Assembly (NCBI GenBank): GCA_025267735.1
Contig: CM046298.1
Location: forward strand, 26,233,866 to 26,297,865
Source of the DNA: Mactra quadrangularis
Taxonomy: Eukaryota > Mollusca > Bivalvia > Venerida > Mactridae
Length of the DNA: 64,000 nucleotides
Reading direction: 5' to 3'
Position numbers and translations under genes: made by a program
In this document: one piece after another, positions 49,874 to 59,686 of the stretch
Layout of the letters: each line of letters starts with the position of its first letter
Position numbering within the stretch: the first letter of the stretch is position 1
Notes under the pieces: model-generated
The model's input: the letters and a program-made list of their open reading frames with translations, nothing else
Databases searched by the model: none
Told to the model about the DNA's origin: nothing

Positions 49874-50180
49874 TTTATTTATTTATATTTATTTTATTTA
49901 TTTATTTATTGGAGTTAACGCCGTGTCAACACAATTTAGGTCATTTTACGGCGTCCAGCGCACCTAACCTAGTTTTCCTGGACCATTGTCTATAACCAGT
50001 ACTCACCTACCCTTCCACAAGGCCGGAAACTTCTCCATATTATCTAATCAATGGAGGAAAATTGACATTATTGTCAAATTTTCATGGAAGGGTATAACCT
50101 CCCCGGTGGGATTCGAACCCGCACCATCTCGGGCACGAGATTCCAAATCCCGGCGCGCTACCAACTGCGCTATCGATAGG
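49874..50180 (-). mobile_element. Near full-length tRNA-derived SINE, family A
   Basis: Co-linear with the copy at 38016-38315, with the same A box (AGTTGGTAGCGC), B box (GGTTCGAATCCC) and AAATA-rich tail. The target duplication is unclear; ATAGTTTAT on the left and ATAGGTTTAT on the right are candidates. Short open frames across it on both strands are SINE sequence. Confidence 0.9.
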
Positions 50181-50895
50181 TTTATACGTATGGGTTTTTG
50201 AACTGTTGTATAGCAAGGGGTATAAATATAATGCGACAAGCAGACAAAACTATATTTTTTCAACTAGACAAGTTAAATGGCGTATTGTATTTTAATAGAA
50301 CAAAACACACTTTTACCACGTTATACCTGTCAGCCCCTTTTTAATGGCACACTTCAAGTAGGACAAAAGTACCATTTTTATAAGAGCTTAGTTTATTTAG
50401 TGATTTGTTCACAATAAATACAAATAGACCTAATAAAAAACAATTGGATCGAAATAAGATTAATAGAATTATCATAACTAAGTCGATATGCGTAGTCCCT
50501 CTTTACACAGTTTGTTCCATTATCGTCGTATGTCCTAAAGTCGCAAGTGTCCTTATATCGCGGCTATATTTGTTTACATAGAATCATTTGACGTAAGCAT
50601 GCATGTTTAAAGAGAAGAAAACTCTTGACCTTCCAACGAAAAAATGCATAAAAAACAAGCAAATTTTTTTACTATTAGCAGTTATTTCCCCGTGTTCACT
50701 CCAACTTGCTTTGTTGGTCTCTTTTTATTAGTTTGTTGCTTACCTCCGCGACTATCGGACCCTCCAGGATACTTTAACCATATGTAAACGTAGTTTCATT
50801 TACCTAAATGGTATTTATTCTGCAAAATGTGCAGATCAATTCTAACCCCTAACAAAAATATGGGTACTGAATTGTGCATTATCATATGTTATTAG

Positions 50896-51001
50896 ATAGG
50901 TGATTTGATATAGGCCCTGTTATTTTTCCAAGAGCAGTCGTATAATTTATGACTGTCCCAAGGAAAAATAACAGGGCCTAGATCTATATCAAATCACTTA
51001 T
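50896..51001. repeat. 106-bp inverted repeat
   Basis: Arms ATAGGTGATTTGATATA–GGCCCTGTTATTTTTCC and GGAAAAATAACAGGGCC–TAGATCTATATCAAATCACTTAT, separated by ~30 bp that is itself partly inverted (GCAGTCGTATAATTTATGAC). The right arm has a small insertion. Confidence 0.9.
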
Positions 51002-51696
51002 TTAATGACAATTTTATTTAATAACTGCTTGCAGACTTACGGACATTGAACAGAATCCGAATCTTCACAAAAACTACTGTTTGTTTACCTGCTGGCGTTC
51101 GTCTGCATTTGCACCGTTTTTTCCACAAATTGTGACGAAAAAAAAACAGTCTAAAAACGACCCATGCCGGGAACGTACCGTTATGTACGAGACTCCACGT
51201 TGTCAAAGATATGACGGCTACCAGTCTCTGGGGGATAATTAATTCTAAATTGGGTTTGAACCCTATCAAAAACAAAATGACCGTCATTTTTTTGCGATAA
51301 TCGTAACTGATATTGTTCATGTTTTGTCAACCAATCAGAGCGCATAAATGTGTTATTAAACTGGTCCAATAAGTGTTATAAATTGGCTCGGTTTTCATTT
51401 TTTAACAGGTTTTGCAGTATTGCGCAGTGAATTTGTCATTTTACAGGGCAAATAACATATACTGGTATGCAAGCAGTAGCCGTGAACAATTACATTAGAT
51501 GAAGTAGACTTGGTCGAGGACAAGTAAACCTGATTCTAGTTTTGTAATATCGGGAAAGGTTTGTCCTTAGATTGACTTAATTTCGTGATAAGCAATGATA
51601 GCTTGCACCGCTAGCTAAGAATGTTATATTGAACAATCGACTGGCTGCTTCAAGATTTTTATATTTATTTTATAATTAAATAACTATACTGTAGTC

Positions 51697-51916
51697 TACT
51701 TCATCTTAAAGTAATAGTTAAAAGTTTAACGTCTAGTAATTGTATTTGTCTAGAAGCAATCTCCTATATAATATCAATATAAAATTCTTAATAAACTTGT
51801 CTTCTACAATACCGGTAGGTGTAATAATATACTGTAATATATAACGTCTAGACATCTCTAGTATCTAGGTTGAACATTAATTTTGTTACCACAAAAACAC
51901 ACTGTAATAAATTTAC
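51697..51916. repeat. Dispersed 220-bp repeat, copy 1
   Basis: Near-identical to 55005-55222: shares AACGTCTAGTAATTGTATTT, TACAATACCGGTAGGTGTAA and AACGTCTAGACATCTCTA. A GATGAAGTAGACTTGGTCGA motif at 51,499 is an inverted match to the CGACCAAGTGTACTTCATC preceding copy 2. Confidence 0.85.
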
Positions 51917-51958
51917 GAACATATTGTTTTTAATTTGGCATGAAAATATCAATTTGTA

Positions 51959-52203
51959 TAGTTCGTTTTTTCTCAAATGTCAAAACGTGAATAATTCCAC
52001 GGTGAATGCGTTTGCTTTTAACATTGTCGTAATACATCCATAAGTTTCCGAAAGTGTGTATTATGATCGAGTAAAGCTGCTTATGCCGTATGATATGTTT
52101 TAGTCAAGATATTTTTAAAAGAAATTAGGCCGCCAGTACAAAAACAATGCATTCAGTCACCGTGAAACTATTCAAGCTTTGACAGTTGATAAAAAACGGA
52201 CAA
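51959..52203. mobile_element. Tc1/mariner-like MITE (245 bp), second copy
   Basis: Same length as, and closely similar to, the 44,653-44,897 element (both contain TTAGGCCGCCAGTACAAAAA). The right terminus is intact; the left reads TAGTTCGTTTTTTCTCAAAT. TA flanks both ends (51957-51958, 52204-52205). Confidence 0.9.
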
Positions 52204-52629
52204 TACATCAGTTGTACGTTTTATGTTTTCACAGAAATACGAACATTCACAATTGTTGTTAAAACTAAAACTTTTTACTAACCTATAAAATTTACACGTT
52301 AGCTCGAAAGCAAGTTTTTCCATTTAGTTAAAAAATCAGTGAACAAGTACAAGCATCGTAAGTCCGGACACCTTTCTGTTAGGTTAGTGTAAAAGACAAC
52401 ACACATTTTATTATTTAAGGAAGGACATTTCCGGACTAAATAGTTATTTTAGTTAAAAAAAATAGATTTTTTCAACAAAACAAAGCACATCTAATTTAAC
52501 TATTATTGATGGTTTAATGTCATTAGAACATTGTCTTTTGTCTTCGACAATTTGTTAAACTAGTTTTTAATAAATCAATATAAAGTGTACGTTTTTATGG
52601 CCTATAGTCATTAAGAAAAGTTATGTCAA

Positions 52630-52870
52630 AGTTGATTTATGCGTGTCTTACTTTCATTATACAAATGATGCGCACTTCTTAGAGTATTTTTCGTATGTTA
52701 TTTAAGTTGATTGTGACACACATTACCTAAATACTTTGTTAACAAACTCTTTTCCAATTTCCTGAGAGGTAATTGGGCAACAACTATAATAGGCCTATTA
52801 AGGCTAAATTACTTTTACATGTCTACATTGAACATATTGAAGTGAGGTATAGGGTTTCTATTATCGAGAC
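52630..52870. repeat. Diverged solo copy of the block inverted repeat
   Basis: Same order of motifs as 43370-43600 (CTTAGAGTATTTTTCGTA, ACCTAAATACTTTGTTAAC, TTTCCAATTTCCTGAGAGGT, AATTGGGCAACAACTAT), with more differences. It shows the inverted repeat exists independently of the blocks. Confidence 0.72.
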
Positions 52871-53339
52871 AGTGGGAAACATATTTTATCAACAATAGTC
52901 ATAAATATATATTGTATAGCTGAATTTATAATAATCATTGTTGTAAGTATCTAAACTTCTCTGACTGTAATTTTGTTTTTTTATGTATCGTGTTAATACA
53001 CGCATGGTACTATGTATATTGTAATATAATGTTTCTGTTGGCTATAAATTGTTTATTTGATACCAAATAAAGAATATGTTATATAATGCAATGTTATAAA
53101 ACAATTGTTGACTAAGATTGGCTCATTGACGCATGTTTACCAAAATACGTTATCTAGGTTAATAGCTGTCATGTATGCACTCATATATATACTCATTTTT
53201 GAGTTAGACATTAAAAAGAGATGTATAATTCATGGAATGACTTCATATATACGAAGTTCTTGCCATTCAAAAAACTCATAATATTACAATATGTAAACAT
53301 TATCAGAATAGATCGCGTGTCTGATAGCTTATAACTAAG

Positions 53340-53600
53340 TAGTTGAACCCGCAGACTTCATCAAGATGTCATTAGTTAGTTCATTCACAGAAATATGATC
53401 TTGCTTATTTATTGAGAAGAATAATTTATGTATTCAAAATGACGTCGATGATGAAATTGAAAGACAGACACTTAAACCGACTGAGACGTTTCGTCAATAG
53501 ATAAATTTCATTGGTTTGATTAGATATGTTTTGTCTGCTATAAATAGACTGTTTCATTGTTTGGTAATGGTTCAGAACAAATATGTAAATTATGCTCTTA
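53340..53600. repeat. Diverged arm of the 48/49-kb inverted-repeat family, opposite orientation
   Basis: GTTCATTCACAGAAATATGA, CAAAATGACGTCGATGATGA and AGACGTTTCGTCAATAGATA, then a TGTCTGCTATAAATAGACTG segment correspond in order to 49,325-49,500. Confidence 0.62.
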
Positions 53601-54627
53601 AAATATCTGTATTGATTACAAGGGAGACAGTTTCATTGTCTGGTGATGATACTTAAAACAAGTATGTAAATGATACATTAAAGTTATCTGTATTTGAGTA
53701 CCAAACCTATTTCTGTAATGTTACCAACTTCTATTTTGTCAGTCTATCGTATAAATTGTCATGTGACCGACTAATATATACATTTGTATTTATAGGAAAA
53801 CAAACTAGATGCATTGTTCAGTCACTTAGAAATTTTACACACAAAAGTTGTGAAAAAACAGCAACCACAGCTGATCTGTGCGATCTACAAAAACTATATG
53901 CACTAAATTAAATATGTAAACAACACCGTTAGTCATATAAGTTTATAACTCACTGCAAAATGAGCAGAAAGGTGTCAACTAGCAAAACAGTCTAAAACTA
54001 TCGGGCTGTACCACAAGGCTACGTCGGACATATCTCTTGTAAAAACTGGAACCAATTTTGTGTTTGTCTTTGTCGACATATGTCTATTTTTTCATGATAT
54101 ACATGTACATGTATTTTATTTTTTAAACAACAACTGGAATAATTATAGTTATAACTACATAAAAAGATTGTCGTATTGTTTTGAGACATTAGGGGGTAGC
54201 GGATTCACCATAGTTCGTGCAAAAATCCATTATAAGATTCAATGGTATTAATTGATGTTGTTATTAGAATATAAACATGAAATATTTGAACTAATTATGT
54301 TCTAAGAGAATATAACCACCGATTTTATGAAAAGACATCATTAGTTCGTGACAGTAGACAATTACTGTCTTCGTGTTTAAATTGTTCGATGAAAGCTCTG
54401 ATGTGATGTTTTCCGACAGACAGTTTTAACTACTTACTGCTTTCGTCTAATCTCCAATTTATACTTCGCAACAATAAATGAGAATAGGATAGCAACCATT
54501 AAACGAACCATGATTTCATTGTCAGGTGAATTCGCAATTTGTGAGAACTATCTAAGTCATAGATTTTTCAGTGGCATAAAATAGTTTTCTTTCTCTTACC
54601 ACATGATTTACGACGGAATTGCGTTAA

Positions 54628-54925
54628 ACTTATTTCTTCTTCTTCTCCTGTGTTCCATCTTCTGTATGGCCGTTATACTTGAAGTCCCGATGCAACTGCA
54701 GTGCCCCACGCCTTGGCGTCGAAGGGTTTTTCTGTTGACCAATATGTCTGGCGGCCTCTCCTAGGTTGGGACAGTTCTGCAGGATGTGAAAAGGCGTCTG
54801 TTCCTCAGCTGCACATTGACATGAAGCTGTTTCGGCGAGACCCATCCCTTACATATGTTTACGAAAACGACAGTGTCCAGTTCTGAGCCTGAAGATGGTA
54901 ACTTGGCTGGGTCTGAACAGAGTTT
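54628..54925 (-). pseudogene. Non-LTR retrotransposon C-terminal fragment with zinc-knuckle
   Basis: Minus-strand frame: VTIFRLRTGHCRFRKHM, an in-frame stop, then GMGLAETASCQCAAEEQTPF and HILQNCP. RLRTGHxxLxxHM...CxCxxxEQTxxHxLxxCP is the C-terminal signature following the RT domain in jockey/CR1-type animal LINEs. A GAAGAAGAAGAAATAAG run follows the coding end. No upstream RT sequence was found, so it is a 5'-truncated dead copy from a different LINE lineage than the 40/44-kb fragments. Confidence 0.82.
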
Positions 54926-54964
54926 GTTTATTTTTATTTTAACGCAGAATATAGTTTTCTAGAA

Positions 54965-55222
54965 GATGGGGAAGCTAGAATCAGGTCAACATGTCCTCGA
55001 CCAAGTGTACTTCATCTAAAGTAATCGATAAAAGTTAAACGTCTAGTAATTGTATTTGTCTAGAAACAATTTAGCCAATATCATATCAATATAAAATTCT
55101 TCATAAACTTGTCTTCTACAATACCGGTAGGTGTAATAATATACTGTAATATATAACGTCTAGACATCTCTAATATCTAGGTTGAACATTAAATTTGTTA
55201 CTACGGTTATGTACTGTAATAA
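54965..55222. repeat. Dispersed 220-bp repeat, copy 2
   Basis: Direct repeat of 51697-51916 with few differences. It starts 40 bp beyond the LINE C-terminal fragment and adds an upstream CTAGAATCAGGTCAACATGT segment found inverted at 51,499-51,540. Confidence 0.85.
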
Positions 55223-55480
55223 ATACTTCACAAAATTTCTAACGCAACACTTAATCATGGGAGCAAGTTTCAAATTTTCATAATCCTAAAATTTCTGAAT
55301 TTTAAAGTTTCAACAGCTTTCAATATAAAATGTTCATACTTTCTTCGAGTGTAATTATACCTTTATCATGTGGTACATTCAGCAGACCAGCAGACTTTTG
55401 TGTTTTGAGATAAACAATTAAAATATTGACATATTTTTCATTCACATTTGTTGTTCATAATACTAAATCAATGTATTATG

Positions 55481-55740
55481 AAAGTTAAAGTGTGGTGTAA
55501 AGTCTGCTTCCATATACATGTTCAGCCGACTTTACAATCTTGTACAATAACTCCTGATCATTGAAATCCACTGCAGTCAGATGATCCCACACAGTATCCA
55601 TTTACACCTGAGTAGAGTGAAACAATTCTAGGTTAATTTCTTGCTCAAGGAAATTAGCATTGACCCTAGTGGGGATCGACCTAGTACCTCTCGATCCCTC
55701 AACACGCGTCCTACATGTACCACTGGACCACTGCTCCTAT
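55481..55740 (-). mobile_element. tRNA-derived SINE, family B
   Basis: Read on the minus strand it starts GGAGCAGTGGTCCAGTGGTA (tRNA A-box-like), has a B box GGTCGATCCCC, then the body motif GAGCAAGAAATTAACCTAG, AGGTGTAAATGGATACTG and the 3' segment GTCGGCTGAACATGTATATG. It is near full length and co-linear with the copy at 63103-63366. Confidence 0.85.
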
Positions 55741-56264
55741 ACATCTATCATGAGCATCTTTTCTATTACTATTCTTAATTGCAATACTTGCATAATTTCG
55801 TTCCGTTAGGTATAAAATAATGTTATAAAGAACACTTATCTACATGTGTGGTAAATTAATCAGCCTTCCTAGTAAAATGTTCATGAAATATATAAAATAC
55901 ACTAACACTAAGCACTACGTCAGAAATGTTGTTTTAATGTTGTGAAGTGTAGTATGTACTTCAGAATTCACATTATACAAAGCTCTAAGTAATATAACAA
56001 CATCTTTGTCAAGTTTAAAATATTTTATTACACAATATCACAGTAAAAATACGATAACATAAATAATATGATAAAATTGATTCAATAATAAAACTATCGT
56101 ATTTGACATATTAAAAGGTTTGATTAAGTCTCTGTATTAAGTTATTCTGATACAGATCTCATCTATGACAGAATTATGTAATGTCAATAAATATGGAACT
56201 AATATTTCTGAAAGACAGACATATATTAAATGAATGAAGTGTATATCGGAATGACAATAATATA
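55741..56264. other. Non-coding, nothing recognised
   Basis: AT-rich sequence between SINE-B and the 260-bp MITE. No feature supported. Confidence 0.5.
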
Positions 56265-56524
56265 CAGTGCTATCCATAATTACTTTTACACATGTAAAAA
56301 AGTGTTTTTATTAATACCATAACATTTCATTTAGATGTATTGACACATTTGGTTAGTTATAATAGATTGAAACATGTGATAGGAGAGTAATCATACTTTA
56401 TACAATTGCAATTGTTATACATGTTCATGTATCTAAAGACATGTTTTTAATTTCTAAGAATTGACAAAAATTTGAAACATATCATACATTTACAAAAGTG
56501 TAAAGGTAATTATGGATGGCACAG
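56265..56524. mobile_element. Tc1/mariner-like MITE (260 bp)
   Basis: Left end CAGTGCTATCCATAATTACT; right end, reverse strand, CTGTGCCATCCATAATTACC. They match over about 27 bp with three mismatches, continuing into TTTACAC. TA precedes the left end, but TC follows the right end, so one copy of the duplication is probably mutated. No coding frame. Confidence 0.8.
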
Positions 56525-57132
56525 TCAGTAAAACTTAAAGCAACATTTTATGTTGTATAACAATGATTGATATCAAAGTAAATGCAATGTTATATAAATA
56601 TCAAGTGCATCAATTTGATCAATTATTTATTTATTGATAGCTAAAGAATATAATTAACTAAATTCTATAAAACCAGGGTGTTTGTAATACAACATTAACC
56701 TTAGTGCCCTAATGCATGAGCAAACTTCAATTCCATAATTAACAAATGCATATTACACTTTTATAAGTCTTTTATATGCACAACCTCAAGTTAAACTTCT
56801 TAGCCAAGGGTCAAGTTTTTTTTATCACATGAGCAAAATTTGAACAACCTACATGTACAAGACACATAAATTATAATAAAAAAGACATAAAGGAATTTTA
56901 ACCCAATGTTTAGACAACTGAGAAATGAAGAGGATGAATACATAAACAAATCAATATCAGCACAAAAAATAAAACTGTTCAAAAAAATTCTTACACAAAT
57001 AAATATGGTAATACAGAACTACTGGATGCAGAGTGAGGTAAACAAAGAAAAAGACAATAAAAATGACAATACTGTTAAATGCAGAGAGTAAGTAAAGTAA
57101 GTAAGTAACAACACCTATGATAATACAGAAAC

Positions 57133-57445
57133 AACAAGTAAATCTGTGAGCTAATGCTCACTAGTGATACCCCCGCAGTGAGAAATATGACTATCATAAT
57201 GTAACTTTCATTTAACGAAAATCTAAAAATATGCGACAAACAGGAAGTAGATGAGCAAGGAGCATGAAATCGCTTTACACCACATGGGACTATGGGATGA
57301 AGCAATATGCGAAGTATTAGGCTGCTGCATGTTATAGTTGCTGAGAAAACTGCGACGGAAATTTTGTAACGGACGCACGCACGCACACACGCACGGACAA
57401 GGGTAAAACAGTATACCCCCCTCTTCTTCGAAGCGGGGGTATAAT
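57133..57445. mobile_element. CGGA-rich foldback repeat, copy 2
   Basis: Longer copy of the 39,424-39,712 element. The tetranucleotide run has become CGCACGCACGCACACACGCA-like and the 44 bp missing from copy 1 are present. It ends in the same TATACCCCC/GGGGGTATA hairpin. Target duplications not resolved. Confidence 0.88.
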
Positions 57446-57594
57446 TAGCATTGTAATAGCATAAAATGCTTTAAGCTGGATTTCAACATTATTTCAGACA
57501 TATTGATGGATCAATTGCCCTACCCAAACTTCCGTAATTGGTTCCAACCAGTGTACTGTATCTTTTAACCTAGCATTACACACATACGTTCATA

Positions 57595-57914
57595 CAGTAC
57601 CCACATGGAGACATTTTGACTTTGTGAGCGTACTACATAGGTTTTGTCAAAAATATGATTACTATTTATTTTGAAATGCTTTTTAGTTTTGCTTATTTTT
57701 TGGTACAATTTGGTACTATTTACATTGAACTTGGTTTTGGAGGCTTTAGGATATCAGATGCTGGATCTGAAATGTGATGTATTCTCAAAATTTGTTTTCT
57801 TTTTATCACCAACCATATCAAATATATTTAAAATAATGGTTCTACCAAAAACAATCATTAAATTTTAAGAATTTCATGTTATTTTTTTTGTCCCCAAACT
57901 TTTGGTGGGTACTG
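57595..57914. mobile_element. Possible Tc1/mariner-like MITE (320 bp)
   Basis: Ends CAGTACCCACATGGAGACAT and, on the other strand, CAGTACCCACCAAAAGTTTG. The first 11 bases match and the rest is weak. TA precedes the left end, CA follows the right. The short inverted repeat makes this tentative. A 65-residue plus-strand open frame inside is not recognised. Confidence 0.5.
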
Positions 57915-58593
57915 CATGTGGCTGAAAACTACCTTTCATGATACTAGGCAGACAAGATAATGACTGAAAAAAATTAGATATATCATGACGTAACTCAACA
58001 ATAGTGTATTGATTCTGTCTAGAGGTCAAACAACCTGGATTTCTAGTTAGGGGTTTTACACAATGTTATAAACTTTAAGCAATAAATTTCATTAATAAAT
58101 TATAACTTATGAATATACAATTCAACATATAAAAATGGCACATACACTGTCCTCCCTGATTTAAATCTAAGTACAGAAATAATATATTAAGTATCAAAAT
58201 CAGAGGGAATTATGTATGCACTATTGACAGTTGAAAAAAATTGAACACAATACCAGGTATGTTCAGTTTCATTTTATATTCTGTTTACCATGGTAAAGTT
58301 TGACAAAATGGAATGTAATACAAAGTTCTAGTATAATGAGTATTGCAGCTAAGTATCAAGTCTCATAAATACATTGTAATATTACAAGGGAAGATCTAGA
58401 GAAAAAAACAACAAGAGTTTGAGAGAAAGCTATTTTAGTGACACCAAAAATGTAAAAGAATTTTAAAAATTGAACACCGCTTATTACTATAAAACGATAT
58501 ATAATCATTATTAAAAATGCAATACTTGATCGTGAACATTATTTGTTATGTTGTTCATTTTTATCTTAACACTTTTACAAGGAACGAAATGAT

Positions 58594-59001
58594 TAGGGCT
58601 GTCACGATACGCCAGAAGAGTACCGTGATATATTGCAATAAGCTGTCACCGTATCGCGATACGTACATGTATCACGATATATTGCGGGCTTTTATATTCG
58701 TTGTTCCTCCGCTGTATAGAACAGAAAAGTTGCAAATCTTATATGCAGCTACTGATAGAATATTCACGGTCATTTAGGACTGAGACGCGCCCCAATCGGT
58801 TAAATTCTTGCAACTTCAAGTTATATGGAATAAACAATGGAAAAACTGACGTTTCGCTACTTTTATTTCACGAAGGGAAGAATTTTCCAATGAAATAAGA
58901 AATATCGCAAAATACCGGTACATTACAATCGTACCACGGTACGTATTGCTGCAGCTGCGTATTTCAATATATGGGTATACCGGTATATCATGACAGCCCT
59001 A
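58594..59001. mobile_element. hAT-like MITE with exact 8-bp target duplication
   Basis: 408 bp with ends TAGGGCTGTCA and TGACAGCCCTA, flanked exactly by GAAATGAT (58586-58593 and 59002-59009). The interior has CGATACG/CGTATCG and ACCGGTA palindromes. The reverse complement matches the 21,926-22,484 element, including the AAATACGCAGCTGC-type and ACGTACCG..GGTACG segments, so the two are one family. It lies about 570 bp past the ZDHHC16 stop. Confidence 0.93.
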
Positions 59002-59240
59002 GAAATGATGTCAAATGAAGAAAGGCATACACAATTATTATTGTTACTATTCTTTTTAAATTGCAAATTAGGTTTGCAATAAACATTAAAAGTAGCAATG
59101 CCCATGATATGAACTACTTAAAGTAATCATTGTGATGCCATATAAGTATGAAAACCTTCAATCTCTAAATGCTTGTAGTATAAATGTGTTATTCGTCCAT
59201 CACACTCAAAAACTATTTCAACTAAGTAATTCCTCTCTGA

Positions 59241-59480
59241 AGCTAATTGTTTCGCTGAAACTCTTTGTTTCACTGAAGCTCTTTGTTTCACTGAAGCTAT
59301 TTGTTTCTCTAAAACTCTTTGTTTCAATGAAGCTCTTTGTTTCAATGAAGCTCTTTGTTTCACTGAAGCTATTTGTTTCTCTAAAACTCTTTGTTTCAAT
59401 GAAGCTCTTTGTTTCACTGAAGCTCTTTGTTTCACTGAAGCTATTTGTTTCTCTAAAACTCTTTGTTTCTCTGAAATTCT
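59241..59480. repeat. 18-bp minisatellite with four-unit higher-order pattern
   Basis: About 13 tandem 18-bp units of the type CTCTTTGTTTCACTGAAG. Three variants recur: A (cactgaag), B (caatgaag) and C (ctatttgtttctctaaaa). Central order is A-A-C-B, B-A-C-B, A-A-C, a 72-bp higher-order period. The unit is a multiple of three, so open frames run through it on both strands; these are repeat artefacts. It begins 92 bp beyond the ZDHHC16-like stop codon, so it probably sits in the 3' UTR. Confidence 0.9.
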
Positions 59481-59571
59481 TTAGGGTTTTTTTTTCACTA
59501 AATCTTCCCATTCAGTCATTTTTTAAACACACACATTTATGGTGTAATAGACAACTATTGATGATGTTTTA

Positions 59572-59686
59572 CTACAATGACTGTAAACCATTACTGTGTG
59601 TATATTTGTATGATGCTCTAGGCCAGATTAATCCATCACCTTCAGGTTTATGTGTGGATGGAAGTAAAACATTAGTTATAAATGTC
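59572..59686 (-). CDS. ZDHHC16: ZDHHC16-like terminal coding exon and stop
   Basis: A 115-bp last coding exon with a TATTTTCAG acceptor. It encodes TFITNVLLPSTHKPEGDGLI then WPRASYKYTHSNGLQSL and a TAG stop. VLLPSxHxPxGxGxxW is the conserved C-terminal signature of ZDHHC16 orthologues. The open frame continues upstream into intron sequence, so the acceptor, not an ATG, defines the exon start. Confidence 0.93.
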
